Shown: piece after piece, positions 10,031 to 25,315 of the stretch
How positions within the stretch are numbered: the stretch's first letter is position 1
How the letters are laid out: each line of letters opens with the position of its first letter
Position numbers and translations under genes: made by a program
From: Cokeromyces recurvatus
Taxonomy: Eukaryota > Mucoromycota > Mucoromycetes > Mucorales > Mucoraceae
NCBI RefSeq assembly: GCF_025118155.1
Contig: NW_026251397.1
Span: 1 to 64,000, forward strand
DNA: 64,000 nt
Direction: 5' to 3'
The notes under the pieces: generated by a model
Databases searched by the model: none
Seen by the model: only the letters and a program-made list of their open reading frames with translations
What the model was told of the DNA's origin: nothing

Positions 10031-11350
10031 CTACATTGGCTTACAGTTCAAACAGTCTTCGAATTTAGCAGCTGAGTATCTGCAGAATCCTTGAAGATCA
10101 CTCAAAAGGATTCTGTTGCATGCATCCCCAATTCTAGACGACAATGTCTCTTCCTGCAAAAGCTCTTCTCTTTTAAGCTTGCTTTTACATACTGACCAAA
10201 ATTGTTCAATTGGGTTGAGCTCAGGGGAGTAAGCTGGAAGATAAACACAGCCGTAGCCGCGTTGCTCAATGTATTTTCTGATATCAGCATGCTTGTGAAT
10301 AGGAGCATTGTCCATAACAATGTAATTGTCCTTAAATTGCTCATGCTGATCCAAAATATCAAGGGTACTTGTAATGAAATTGAAGTAGTGCCCAGTGACA
10401 GTTCCGCCTTTGGTATTTCCAGTAGCCTGAGTACTACCTGCTGTCTTTCTCTTCTTCAAAGGGACAGGTGCTCTTGGTCTTCTTACTTTGATGTTTACTA
10501 CACCATAAGGAGAGATAGCACCCAAAATAGTTGTTGTTTTGGCTTTTGTCTTGAGTACAACTACAACAGCACGGCTTCCTTTTTTTGACCATGCTACAGA
10601 GCGCTTCATGTTGATATGGAAAGCTGCCTCGTCAATAAAGACGCAGTTACTCGTGAAATCAAGGTCTGTTTCATTCCATCTTACTACCCAATCATGTCTC
10701 TCCTGAATTTTTTCAGGGCTGTTTCGCTCTACTGAGTGGAAGTGTGCTTTCTTCAAACTAATTCTGCACTTTTTGGTCACAAAGTTGTAAAGAGCAGTTT
10801 TTGAAATAGATAGGTCCTCAAACTTGCTTGTCAAATTGTCCATCATCTCCTCCAAAACTAAACTTGACTTATCATCAATAAGCTCTTTCAAGAATTGTTC
10901 ATGCTCTTCTTTCAAGATAGGTGGTCTTCCCACAGGTCTGCCACTACCCTTTTTTCTTTCAATCACTTCCTCTGGATTCTGGCTTTCTTTTTTGTACCAA
11001 CTTTGAGCAGTGGTCTCTGGCATTTTAAGGGCTCTAGCTGCTTCTCTTATGCCCATGTTTTTCTCATAAATAAGAAAAAAAAATCGCTCCTTATCTTCAG
11101 GTTTGTAGCGTCTGTAGGTTCTCTTGCCCTTTTCAGATGTTTGGTCATTAGTATTGGACTCCTCAGACAGCTTCTCTTCTTTTTCATGTTCCATTCTCTC
11201 AGGTGGCTTTACGTCGAAGTACTGGTTCAAATCCGTTACATTTTCAAGCGGATAAGTTTCATCATCCACTTCCATATCAATCGTAAAAACTTCATTTCCC
11301 TGGTCATCTAACATGTTTCCTTTTCCGTCTTCGTGAATAAAAGAGTCCAT
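10031..11350 (-). CDS. Tc1/mariner-like DD34E transposase (DDE_3 superfamily)
   Basis: Intronless, 439 residues from the ATG at 11350. The frame continues upstream to a GTG at 11419 but has no further ATG, so the methionine opening MDSFIHEDGKG was taken. An acidic N-terminus is followed by a helix-turn-helix region (NMGIREAARALKMPETTAQS, about residues 97-116), a GRPVGRPP basic hook (about 134-141) and a second helical DNA-binding part. The catalytic core has VFIDEAAFH (first Asp), YIVMDNAPIH (second Asp) and SPELNPIEQFWS (Glu); 34 residues lie between the second Asp and the Glu. The enzyme would excise and reinsert the element by acting on the 79-bp ends. All three catalytic residues are present and no frame damage is seen. 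Confidence 0.93.
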   Translation of the reverse strand: MDSFIHEDGKGNMLDDQGNEVFTIDMEVDDETYPLENVTDLNQYFDVKPPERMEHEKEEKLSEESNTNDQTSEKGKRTYRRYKPEDKERFFFLIYEKNMGIREAARALKMPETTAQSWYKKESQNPEEVIERKKGSGRPVGRPPILKEEHEQFLKELIDDKSSLVLEEMMDNLTSKFEDLSISKTALYNFVTKKCRISLKKAHFHSVERNSPEKIQERHDWVVRWNETDLDFTSNCVFIDEAAFHINMKRSVAWSKKGSRAVVVVLKTKAKTTTILGAISPYGVVNIKVRRPRAPVPLKKRKTAGSTQATGNTKGGTVTGHYFNFITSTLDILDQHEQFKDNYIVMDNAPIHKHADIRKYIEQRGYGCVYLPAYSPELNPIEQFWSVCKSKLKREELLQEETLSSRIGDACNRILLSDLQGFCRYSAAKFEDCLNCKPM

Positions 11351-11453
11351 ACTGAATTGAATATAAAGTGAGAAAGAAAGGCTCCTGATACTGCGCGAAA
11401 TTTTTTTCTTTAATTGCACGAAACTATTTCCTTTTAATGGCCGAAGTTTATTC

Positions 11454-11532
11454 CTGAGCCTAAATCAATTTTTATTTTTAAACTGCACAGATTTTTTTCC
11501 TGAAGGTGCACGAATAATTTGTGAAAATAGTG
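11454..11532. repeat. Right terminal inverted repeat of the transposon
   Basis: Pairs with 9874-9952 at 77 of 79 positions; followed by TA at 11533-11534. Confidence 0.95.
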
Positions 11533-12807
11533 TAGCAAGATGAATGGGCGGAGGGGAAAAAAAAAAGTCATTTTGAGATACAAAAAAGAAACATCAACTG
11601 CGGGCGTCAGTTGGCTCTTCTTCTAGAGGGAAAAATAATAATCAAAACTTAAAAGATGGGTTCTCTTCATGTCACTTTTACTCTAATATTATGTTTGACA
11701 ATATAACTATTATCACTCATCATATATTAGTATTGAAAGAAGAAGAAGAAAAAAAAAAGTCATGTTTCCTTTTTATTAACGTCTAAAAATATGTTATAAT
11801 GGCTGCATAGTCATAACCTATAAATAGAAAGATGATTCTTCGGGTTCAATTCTTCCTCTTACTAGGCTTATTGTATAACAATAATAAACTATTTTTATAC
11901 CTGGCAATGTGGTCTAGATTTCGATATATTGCTTCTTCAAGTATTTATTACTATTCGGTATGCATGCAACCATCATAGAGATAAATTATCTGTATATAAC
12001 GTTGGAACCAGGCTGTTGGAAATTTATTTCTTGGCCTTGTCTCATTGTCAAACACAGGCAACATTAACCCCTTCAAAAAGATACATGTAGGTTTAAGAAA
12101 CGCGAATGTGATATATAGGAGCGCACCTATTTATATAGGGTTATCAATCGATTCATGAATGTGATTTTATTTTGTAGTAGAAAGATAAAAAAAAAACAAT
12201 CGATATACTTTGCCTATTCTCATCTTGCTTGTCTCTTCATATTTATAACAATTATCGTGATAGGATTATTCTTTTCCCTATATTTTTTGATGGCAAGCGG
12301 ACTAATATAGGCTTTTAGGATCAGTAGATATTCTATACAATTAAAATATGAGTTGAAATCTTGTTTTTTCTTTTGAACATGATTAATGCTAGAGTATTTA
12401 ATACATATTATTAATTCAGCTTGACTTTTATAATTCCTTATAAATGATCTTTTTTTTTTTTGTATAAAATAATATAATATATAATTCACTTATAGCATGC
12501 TAAGCATTCTTACATAGTATAATAAGCCTTTCTCGTTACAATTTTATATATTTTGTTGTTATTTCAGCTATCTGAACTTTGATAAAGTCATGTTATTTAA
12601 TCAAATCCCAATAGACTCAAGTTTACTGTACGATGATCCCTTATCCCCCGCTTTTTTTTTTCTTACTCAAAATTGATGCATATAAAAAATGTCAAAAAAC
12701 AAGCCACATAAAATTTCCATTTTTATTCATTTTTTAAACTTTTTTTTTTTTTTTTTTTTTTATTCCATTCTTATTTTTTTTTTTGTAAGTACGATTGATC
12801 TTTTAAA
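11533..12807. other. Intergenic, no gene supported
   Basis: AT-rich. A tRNA T-loop-like ggttcaattc occurs at about 11841-11850 but no cloverleaf can be drawn round it. The minus frame 12220-12489 is AT-driven. Poly-T tracts (about 12740-12762) precede DBP10. Confidence 0.5.
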
Positions 12808-15800
12808 ATGGCATTAAAAAAATCGTTAGCCAATTCAAAAAAAGCTAGTACTGGAAAGGTTACTAAAAAGACAGCTCAAAAGAAAGATGAAGGAGCATCA
12901 AAGAAAGAAGTTTCGAATTCTAAATTAAAAAAACAGGAGTATCAGCGTAAAAAATACAACAAAGATAAAAAGAAGAAAAACAAGAATGGAGAGGATGATG
13001 ATGACTCTGATTTTGAAATCGTACCCTCCACTGTGACAGAGAGTATAATGGATACTAGTGATTCAGAATTAGAAAGTGTTGCAGAAAGTGACGATGGTGA
13101 TTCCGATCTCGAATTAGACATGTTTGGCAAATTCAAAAGTAAGAAACCTGCTGCTACAACTATTGCTGCACCTATTGCATCAGTAAAAAATCAAACCCCT
13201 ATTTCTTTAAATGATAGTGATGATGATGATGATCAAGATGAGAAATTTATTGCATCTGAAAATATAGCTGCTAATCGTAAGAATAAGAAATCGGGTGGTT
13301 TTCAATCGATGGGTAAATGAATTTTAAAATTTTTATTTAATATGACATTATCTTATATTCTTTTCTTTTATTTAAAAAAAAAAGGGTTAAGCCATCCTAT
13401 TTTTAAAGCTATTATGCATAAAGGTTTTAAAGTACCAACCCCAATTCAACGCAAGTGTATCCCTCTTATTCTTGAGGGTAATGATGTAGTTGGTATGGCC
13501 CGTACAGGTTCCGGTAAAACAGCTGCATTTTTAATTCCCATGTTGGAACGACTCAAGACCCATTCAGCCAAGACAGGTGCTCGTGGTCTTATCTTGTCAC
13601 CTTCTCGTGAATTAGCCCTTCAGACACAAAAGGTATGCAAAGAATTAATGAAGTATACGGATCTTCGAAGTGTATGTGTTGTAGGTGGTGATAACTTGGA
13701 CGATCAGTTTGAAATGATGGCCTCTAATCCAGATATCTTGATTGCTACACCGGGTCGTCTTTTACATTTGTCAGTCGAAATGAACCTTGATCTTCGTACA
13801 ATCGAATATATTGTCTTTGATGAAGCAGATCGTCTCTTTGAAATGGGTTTTGCTGTTCAATTGCATGAAATATTATCTCGTTTACCACCTAATCGTCAAA
13901 CCTTATTATTCTCTGCTACTTTACCCAAGATGCTAGTTGATTTTGCAAAGGCAGGCTTACAGGAACCCACGTTGATCCGTTTAGATGTCGATACCAAAAT
14001 TTCTCGTGATTTAGAAATGGCATTCTTTTCAGTTAAAGAGAATGAAAAAGAAGGTGCTTTATTATATCTCCTCAGAAATGTCATTCAACTTCCCAAGAAG
14101 ACACTTCATGAACAAGCAGTAGACGGCAAAAAAAAGGGGGGAAAGAAACAGAATCATGCTGAAACTGAACATCAAACGATTCTATTTGCAGCAACAAAGC
14201 ATCATGTAGAATATTTAGCTAATTTATTAGAGATCGCTGGTTATCAAGTCTCTTATGTCTATGGTTCACTTGATCAAACGGCTCGTAATATTCAGATCAA
14301 CAAGTTTAGAAATGGCGTGACAAATATTTTAGTGGTTACTGATGTCGCCGCTCGTGGTATCGATATCCCTATCCTTGAAAATGTCATCAATTATGATTTC
14401 TGTGGCTCTTCCAAGGTCTTTGTTCATCGTGTAGGTCGTGCTGCTCGTGCAGGTCGTCGTGGCTGGGCTTACTCTCTTGTTACAAATGACGAATTGCCTT
14501 ATGTTATTGATCTAGAGCTTTTCTTAACACGTCCCATCGTCTTGGGTGGAGAAAAGGAAGAATATGATTACACAAGCGAATTAGTAATGGGTACAATGCC
14601 TAAGGACGCCGTCATTGATGATAAAGCATGGGCCACTGAGAGGGTCAATCAAGATGCTGGTTTAGAAGGTATTTACAAAACTGCAATGAATGCCTATAAA
14701 CTCTATAATCGTACCAAGCCTCGTGCTGCTGCTGAGAGTTATAGTCGTGCTAAGGACATAATCAAGAAGAAGGCCTTCAATCATCTTCACCCATTGTTGT
14801 TGAGTGCTGAAAACACAAGTGTGGTTGAAATTGAACGTAACAATATGCTTAGCGCCATTAGTAGCTTTAGACCGTCTGAAACTATTTTTGAATTTGGTGT
14901 ACGTGGTCATCGTAAGGTGACACCGGCTACGATGATGATGCGTGAACGTCGTCAGACGGTAGATAAAATTATTTCTGCACATAAATCACAAGAAGAGGCA
15001 GAGGCAATAAAGCTGAATAAACCAGTGATTGTACGTGATGAAAACAAAGTAGTCGAAAGTTTAGGTGGCCATGTAGAAGAAGATGAATTAGCAAAAGCAT
15101 TTAATATACCAATCTCTAAAAAAGAAGGTAACGAAAAAAAATAAAATAAAATAAGATAAACACATACTCACAAATATAAAACAAGTAGACAAAAAGAAAG
15201 AAAAAAAGACAAACTTTCGAGATGAAGAATATTATTTATCTTATACACAAAAAGATGCTAATACAGAAAGAGGCTATTCTATGAGCAATGAGGGTAGTTT
15301 TAATGAACTTGCTACAAAGGCACAACTTGATTTGACAGGTGATGATCAAGATGCGATTAGAAAAAATAAAAATATGCTTCGTTGGGATTCAAAGAAGAGA
15401 AAGTTTATTCGTGGTACTGGTATTGGTGCAGATAATAAAAAGTTAATTCGTACTGAAAGTGGTACGTTAATCTCTGCTTCTTATAAGAGTGGCCGATTTG
15501 ATGAATGGGCTAAAAAGAAGCATATTCACTTACCTCGTATTGGAGAACAAGAATTGGCTGGTGCTGCTAATATGGGTAAAAAACGTTATCTTCATACTAA
15601 GATGGAAGAAGGTAGACGTCTGGATCCTCTTGCTTATGATTATGAAAAGAAATTGAAGAAGAGAAAGATGAATGAAACAGAAACTACGGTTGAAAAGAAT
15701 GGCTTGGGTAAAAGACAGGTTGGTAACCGTAAGACGGTTAAGAATGAATTGAAGAATGCAAGTCAAATTCGTAAAGATCGTATTGCTTATGAAAAGAGAA

Positions 15801-15859
15801 AAGAAAAGTCCACACAACCTGGTCGTAAAGGACGTAAAGGTAATGGACGTCGTCGCTAA
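12808..15859 (+). CDS. DBP10: DEAD-box RNA helicase Dbp10/DDX54, ribosome biogenesis
   Basis: Three exons, 12808-13312, 13385-15127 and 15201-15859, giving 968 residues (yeast Dbp10 995). The N-terminal 165 residues are Lys-rich and acidic, typical of nucleolar proteins. The helicase core begins in exon 2: Q motif ([11 protein letters not shown]), motif I ARTGSGKT (about 207), [20 protein letters not shown] (about 313) followed by [11 protein letters not shown] (about 345), and motif [12 protein letters not shown] (about 516). The C-terminal part has the Dbp10-specific [10 protein letters not shown] (start of exon 3) and ends in a basic [11 protein letters not shown] tail. Dbp10 works in 60S subunit assembly in the nucleolus. 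The acceptor of exon 3 (15199-15200) was chosen among several nearby AGs because only it keeps phase into [10 protein letters not shown]. Confidence 0.93.
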
Positions 15860-16170
15860 AAAAAAAAAAAAAAAAAAAAATAATAATAATATTAGAATTT
15901 TGAAATATATTTATAAATATATGAATGTCTTTTTTTTTTTTTTTTTTTTTTTGTAACATTAATATTTTATGTACCTTTATTATTAATAAACGAGGATTTT
16001 CTTTTTCTACACGTGATTTATATTCAAACTCAGAAAGTAATTGCTACTATTTTTTTTTTTTTTTTGTGTCGAGAAAAAGGCGAGCCAAAATGACGAAGCC
16101 CGAAAGTTTTTTTTTCTCTTTTTCTTTTATTTATTTATTTATTCATATACAATTCGTTTTATAACTGAAC

Positions 16171-16802
16171 ATGTCTTGGCAAGCTTATGTAGATAACAAC
16201 CTTGTTGGTACTGGTCATGTTTCTCAAGCTGCTATTTATGGTTTAAATGGTGGTGAATGGGCTAAATCAGCTGGTTTCCAAGTAAAGAGAAAAAAAAAAA
16301 AAGTTCAATTCAGAAAAAAAAAATGTTTACAAAGAAAAAAAAAACTATTATTTATTTAGGTTAAGCCTTCTGAAGTTCAAGAGATTGTTACTGCTTTCTC
16401 TAACGCTGAGAAGGTTCGTGCTAATGGTGTCCATGTTAATGGTATCAAGTACCTCCTTTTGAGAGCTGATGAACGTTCTATTTATGGCAAAAAGGTAATA
16501 AAATAAGGCAAGCAAAGGGTGATAAATTTTTATTTTATTTTTTTTGGGGGGAGGGGGAGGATATGTAACTTGCTTACTTACTTTATTTATGTATTAGGGT
16601 TCTGATGGTGTTTGTATTGTAAAGACAAATCAAGCTTTCTTGGTTGGTACTTATAAAGAAGGTATTCAACCTGGTAACTGCACCAAGATTGTTGAAGGTT
16701 TAGCTGATTATTTGATTTCCACTGGATACGTATGTATTATTATTTTTTTTTTTAAAGAAAAGTAGCATCTCATACATTAACATTTTTTTTTTATTATAGT
16801 AA
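16171..16802 (+). CDS. PFY1: Profilin
   Basis: Coding exons 16171-16281, 16360-16494 and 16598-16729 give 126 residues, the usual fungal profilin length. A third intron (16730-16799, gtatgt...atag) is followed directly by TAA at 16800-16802, so the fourth exon contributes only the stop codon. The protein begins MSWQAYVDNNLVGTGHVSQA, the conserved N-terminal helix that helps bind poly-proline, and ends in ADYLISTGY, the standard profilin C-terminal helix. Profilin binds G-actin, phosphoinositides and proline-rich proteins such as formins in the cytoplasm. If the last intron were kept, the protein would gain about 12 Phe/Ile-rich residues before a TAG. The conserved ending at Tyr makes splicing the better model. 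Confidence 0.93.
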
Positions 16803-17420
16803 AATTGTTTATCCCCACCCCCCTCTTTATATATCACAATATATACACATATAAATAACATGAAAATAAAAAAATAAAAATAAAAAATACGTGTCTTTTT
16901 ATCCTTTTTTTTTTCTTTTTCTTTCTTTTTCTTTTTCTTTAATGAGGTGACATGGTTGAAAAGTTACTTTTAGAATAAAGTTCGCGTCAAATAGAATGTC
17001 TACTTTGTCGTTACAACAAATGCAAATACATGTATAAATATAGACATAGATACATTTATATGGATATAAATATAGACATAGATACACATATACATGTATA
17101 ATACTCCCACCCCCAGTCTTATGAAGAGTTGAACATTCTATCCGGATAAGATTGTCACGCTTTTTTTTTTTTCAAATATGCAAGTGTTTTAAAGGCAACA
17201 AATTAATTAATAAAATTGAGACAGTATTTCTACTTCAAATTCAGACGATGTTAGTATTTTTTTTTTGGATGAATAAAAAAGGAAATTCAGATACAGATGC
17301 AAAAATGGGATAAAGGAGAAATTAAATTGAGACAGAACGTTAAATGAGATTCAGAAAAAAAAAATTGCTATTTTTTTTTTTTTTTTTTTTTTCGTAAAGA
17401 CTTCTTACCTGTAGATATCT
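16803..17420. other. Spacer downstream of profilin and of the Fanzor relic
   Basis: AT-rich, with short repeated atatagacatagatacat segments near 17037-17088 and a T22 tract near 17370. For Fanzor/TnpB-type loci the region just 3' of the nuclease gene is where a guide RNA would be encoded, so the part nearest 17420 is of interest, but I see no clear structured RNA or element end. Confidence 0.4.
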
Positions 17421-20334
<2,914 letters not shown>

Positions 20335-20967
20335 TGATGAATTGAAAAAAAAAAGAAGTGGAAAGAGTTCAAGACAACATTTGTCTGCTAACTAGAAAAT
20401 ATACTCAGTGTAAAGCATGTCACATTGTAATGAAAGCTATGACGTGAAGTCTTGTTATTATAGTTGAAAGGGAATATATCTTTTGATTATTTAAATTTAT
20501 TTTTATAACTGAGCAGAACTACTTCAGCTATCATTTAAACAATAAAGGCCTTGTTGGTTAAGTAAAAAGTTATACACAAATGAATTTTGTCTTTGACTCT
20601 TAGATCATGAAGTATTAGAATGATACGAGCGCTATAGAGGCTGGCTGTTTTTTTAGGATTACACCCTTAAATCAAGGCAATATATATATATATGTATATT
20701 TATATATTTAAATTTGTTCAGTATAGTCCCACATTTGCGTTCGTGTCCGATGTTCTCTTATGTGTGCCATTTTCATATTGGTTTCCCAATTTTGCAACCC
20801 TGTTCCAATTTATTTTGGAAATGGCCAAAAAATTTTTTATTGACCCAACCTAGTTTCTTCGACTATATAGGCTGTATCAAAATAATAATAATTATAATAG
20901 AAAGAAAAATTACAACACAAGATATATAAATATATTATATTATATAATAATAATAAAAAAGATATTC
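20335..20967. other. Intergenic, between the Fanzor relic and the nucleoporin gene
   Basis: AT-rich with a short (TA)n stretch near 20682. I looked here for an inverted repeat matching the region beyond 17421 that could mark a transposon boundary and found none. Confidence 0.4.
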
Positions 20968-23900
20968 TTATTTGGTTAATTTGCGTCTTTTAATAATACG
21001 CTCAGTTTCCTCATGAAGCTCTGCAACACGTCCTGCTAAAGATAAATACATTTTACGTTGATGATCCAACACAGCTCCCAAACCATCAGGAGTGAATCGA
21101 TCTTGATCTTGGAAACTAGCTATAGCTTCTTCAATACTATCAATTGTATGTGAGAATTGCTTTACTCTCTCCTCCATACTATCAATTGTATTTGTATAGA
21201 AATGCCAGTTTTCTTGTGCACCACGAGTACGCCAACTCTTTGCATCTTGATTATGAACATTACTTGCTGAAACCGCATTCAAACGTTGTTCTTTATTCTT
21301 AAGGATTAGCTCATCTAATGCTTTGCTTTGTACTTCTAAATGTTCCTTCAAAATAAGAGCATCCTAAGCAAAAAAATAAAATATATAAATACATGTTTCT
21401 TTTTTTTTTTTTAAAAAAAAAAAATAAAACTTACTGCGTTCATAGCTAAAGTGCGTACGTGCATATCCTTCAAAGTAGGGCCGAAAGATGAATTAAGTTC
21501 ATCAGCAATCTTTTCGTGTTTATCGGTTTGTTCAGAAATAAAGTTGGCAAGTAAAGCCAATTCATTACGAGCATCATCTGGAAGTTCCCAAAAATGTGTC
21601 TTATATGAAATTTGACTTGCATCAGTGATATTAGAATGTAATGTTGTTGGAACAGATACATTTGAGCTAAATAATAAAAAAATATATAATATAAGTTAAA
21701 AAAATATGTGCGTATATATGCATATATAAATATATGTATATATGTGTGTATGAGTGTTTTTCTTTTTTTTTATTACAAAAAAAAACATACTCTGATGTAC
21801 TCTTTTTTGAAAATGGACGTAAACCTAATGTGGAAACATTATTATCATCTTCTTTACGTGTTGTTGTACTATATGCAGCAATATTCAATTTTGGTTCTGT
21901 AGTTGATGTACTGCTGGTAGAGGTTGTAGTAGGTAGATTAAACATGACGTGCTTACCACTAGTACCCTCTTTAGAGCCCTTGTCACTTCCTTTAGAATTA
22001 GAAGCATTAGTTGTCGCTAATGCAGATTTAGATAAAGGCGACTTGCCATGAATGAACGATGTACCAGAAGCAGAAGTTTCGTTAGAGTTCGTCTTAGTAG
22101 CTGTAGCAGATTTTTCACCACTTTCTTTTGAAGAATTAGAAGTAGAGGAAGTTACTGTTGGTGATGTAGAGCCAAATGTGAATAAAGGTTTGGCAGAGGC
22201 AGTACTGGAAGAACTTGTAGAATCTGTAGTAGTAGTAGTAGTAGTATCAGGTGTTTGCGTAGATGGCGATGCTCCAAAGTTAAATGAAGTCGTCTCTGAA
22301 CCTGTCTTTTCTTTATTTGTGGAAGAAGTAGGAAAAACAAAAGGTTTATTAATTGTAGTGTCATCTTTCTTTTCAGTCTTAGCAGTTGATGTTCCAAAGG
22401 TAAAATTAAGTGCTGGTGCGTTAGATTTATTAGATTCACTATCAGCTGTAGGCTTTGCGGGTTCGGAAGTAGTAGTAGATGGGGTGGATGAACCAAATGA
22501 GAAAGATTTACCAGCATCTTTATTTTCCGGAGTGCTGAAAGAAAAGCTGAAAGATTTATCAGCAGAAGTAGTAGCAGCAGTAGATGATGATGATGATGAT
22601 GTTGGAGTATTAAATGAGAAAGGTTTTGATGACTGAGAGCCCATAGATCCAAATGTTCTTTTACTAGTTGGTTGATTATTATCTTCATTACTATCTCTGT
22701 CAAGTTGTCTCTTTTTGCCAAGATTTTCAGTTGATGATGATGAACCAAATGAAAAGCCTGTTGGTTTATCAGTAGTAGATGAAGAAGCAGCAGCTGCTCC
22801 AAATTTAAAGGGTTTAGAAGTATCGGCTGAACCAAAGGAGAAGGGCTTTGTTGTTACAGATGAAGTACTAGAGGATTCTGCAGGTGCATTAAACGTAAAA
22901 GGTGAAGAAGTAGTTGGCTTAGATATAGTAGATGATGATGTAGATGTAGATGTTGAAAATGAAAACGGTGATGGTTTATCAGAGGCTGAGGATAATGGTT
23001 TAAATGAAAAACCTGTAGAAGAAGGTGGTATACTGGCAGATGAGGTACCAGAAGTACTAAGGTTGAATTTTGGTGGAGATGCTACATCAGTTTTAGTTGA
23101 TGAAGCAATGCTACCAAATGAAAAAGCGGGTGTAGATTTAGTGGTTCTTTCGGGAGAGGTAGTTTTTTCAATAGAAAATTCTTCATTTGTTTCTTCCTGT
23201 AATTTATCGACTTCATTTAACTTGGGTTCTGGACGAGCTGGGGAACCGGCTACTGAAGCAGTAGTTTCTGTGCCAGAACTAATAGAGACAACACTATTCT
23301 CACGCTGCTGATCTTCTGATAATGTAGTATTTTCCTCAGTAGAATTATTTTGTTTTGAATCTTGATTTAATGATGTAGTAGTAGTAGTAGTAGTAGTAGT
23401 AGTTATAGCTTCAGGTTCTGTTGTTTCTGTTGTGTTTAGCTCCTTTCCAGTTTCCGATTCAAGTGTAGAAGGGACAGGACTAGCAACAACAGCAGCGGTG
23501 GACGATGGGCTGTTTTGCTCAGATGATAAATCAGTATTAGATTTACCAAAAAGAGCATCTAAAGTTTTTTGTGAGGCATTGTTTTCTTTAGTAGCCATAA
23601 AAGATCCAAATGTAAATGGAGAAGATTTTTCTGATGGTTTTTCAGCGGGTTTATCCTCAGTAGCTTTCGTAGTTCCGAAAGAAGCAAAAGGGGAAGGCTT
23701 ATCAGATGCCTTCTCAGAAGATATATCTGTAGTAGTAGTGGTGGTGGTGGTGGCTGGCTTTGTTAAGCTAAAACCTGCAAAAGGAGAAGGCTTATCTGAT
23801 GATTTTTCAGAAGATTCTTTTTCAGTAGTAGCTACACTATTAGAGGCACCAAAAGTAAACTTGGGCATAGAAGATTCTGCAGGTTTAGAAGCAGCAAAAG

Positions 23901-25108
23901 AGGCAGGAGCTTGAGATTTACCGGCATCTTCTTTGTTTTCTGATGGTTTATCTTCAGTAGCTTTAGTAGCTAAGGATGTACCAAAACCACTAAAAGGAGA
24001 AGAGGTTGCTTTTGAAGGAGTCGTAAATGAACTAAATGAATTTGCTGGTTTATCTTCAGCTGTCTTTACATTATTTGTAGGTGTTGATGAACCAAATGAA
24101 AATGCAGGAGTTAAAGTTGTGTTTGCACTAGCAGATGTTGTACTTTTAGTAATATCTCCAGACAATTCAGTGCTCGATTTATTAACAGTAGTAGATGAGC
24201 CAAATAAAAATGGTGAAGATGCTGGTTTAGCTTTAGAATCTAAAGTATTATTTACACTAGACGCATTATTATTACCAAATGAAAAACCTGAAAATGCTGA
24301 TGTAGGTTTAGATTGCTGACTAGTAGTTGAAGGAGTTGTAAAACTGAAAGTAGGTGTAGCAGTTGATGTTTGAGGCTTACTTGCTCCAAATCCACCAAAT
24401 ATAGAGGTAGTTGTCTCTGGTTTGTTAGTTTCTTCTGAATCCATATCAGCATCATTGTCCTTATCATTATTATTTGATGATTGTTGAGCGGATTGTCCTT
24501 TAAAAGATGTATAAAAAAAATCGATCAAATTATTTTAGAAAAAAAAAAGAAGAAAAAGAATAAATAAATATATATTGTTATATTTACCAAAACCTGAAAA
24601 TGGAGTAGATTTATTTGCAGTAGTAGATGCTCCAAAGCCAACTTGGAATCCACTTGTAGTTGAAGAAGGTGTCATATTACTACCAAAGGCACCCATTGCT
24701 GAAGTATTTGAGGGATTACTAAATCCACTGACAGGCTGAGTTGTTGATGCCATATTTCCGAAGCCACCAAAGCCAGAATTTACAGTAGTAGAAGGATTAT
24801 TTATGGTATTTCCAAAAGTTGTTTGAAATCCTGAGTTGCTAGGACTACCAAAACTATTAGCAAAGGATGGCTGATTAACAGGTGTTGCAGATGCATTAGG
24901 GCTTCCAAAAGAGAATCCAGCTAACGGACTAGTACTACCAGTAGTACTACTAGCGCTTCCAACAGAATTAGTTGAAGTTGTTCTATTTAATCGACGTCTT
25001 GGTGTTGCAATGCGGCGTTCTGGATGGGGATTACTATTTTGTAATTAAAGATTAATAACGCGTTGATTGAACACTCAATTCATTTAGTAAAACTTTTTTA
25101 TACCTCAT
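20968..25108 (-). CDS. FG-repeat nucleoporin, Nup49/Nup58 type
   Basis: Five exons on the minus strand: 25104-25108 (only ATGAG), 24588-25033, 21791-24497, 21435-21666, 20968-21363; all phases close, giving 1,261 residues. A short basic start (RRRLNR) is followed by about 1,050 residues of Ser/Thr/Ala-rich sequence with many FSFG, FxFG and FG motifs, the disordered mesh that binds transport receptors. The last 210 residues are charged and coiled-coil-like: FWELPDDARNELALLANFI opens exon 4, and LGAVLDHQRKMYLSLAGRVA lies near the end. This resembles the structured tail of Nup49/Nup58, partner of Nsp1/Nup62 and Nup57/Nup54 in the central channel. Assignment to that member rests on the tail and is moderate. 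The protein is two to three times longer than known Nup49/Nup58, all extra length being FG region. Importin-9 lies immediately upstream on the same strand. Confidence 0.72.
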
Positions 25109-25315
25109 TTCTTTTAAAGTTCCCAAATAAAACAAGATAAAAAAAAGTTATTATTCGAATAAAAAGAAAGTGATGTCCCTTTATTACAAAACTTTTCTGA
25201 ACCAGGAAAAAAAAAAAAAAAAAGGAAAAAAATTATATGAAGTTATAAAGGAAAAAAAAAAAAGTGACTTTGAATTGATTGTAGTACGCGTTTATTTTGT
25301 AGATTAAAAAAAAAA

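Larger units (their letters stand above)
9874..11532 (-). mobile_element. Complete Tc1/mariner-like DNA transposon (1,659 bp)
   Basis: The two ends are 79-bp inverted repeats (9874-9952 and 11454-11532) differing at only two positions, both C/T. Each end is flanked by a TA dinucleotide (9872-9873 and 11533-11534), the target duplication expected of the Tc1/mariner superfamily. The inner part holds one intact transposase on the minus strand. Near-identical ends plus an open gene point to a recent insertion, possibly still mobile. Ends begin CACTATTTTCACAA. It sits between the acidic gene and DBP10. Confidence 0.93.

Noticed and set aside
11810..11870. Possible tRNA, from a ggttcaattc T-loop-like sequence
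   Set aside because: No matching acceptor stem, D-arm or anticodon arm could be drawn around it.
12220..12489. Minus-strand 89-residue frame
   Set aside because: Lys/Ile/Tyr composition expected from AT-rich non-coding DNA; no family resemblance.
22052..24319. Several long plus-strand open frames opposite the nucleoporin
   Set aside because: They are Val/Glu/Asp-rich antisense translations of the Ser/Thr/FG-repeat coding sequence, caused by its biased codons.
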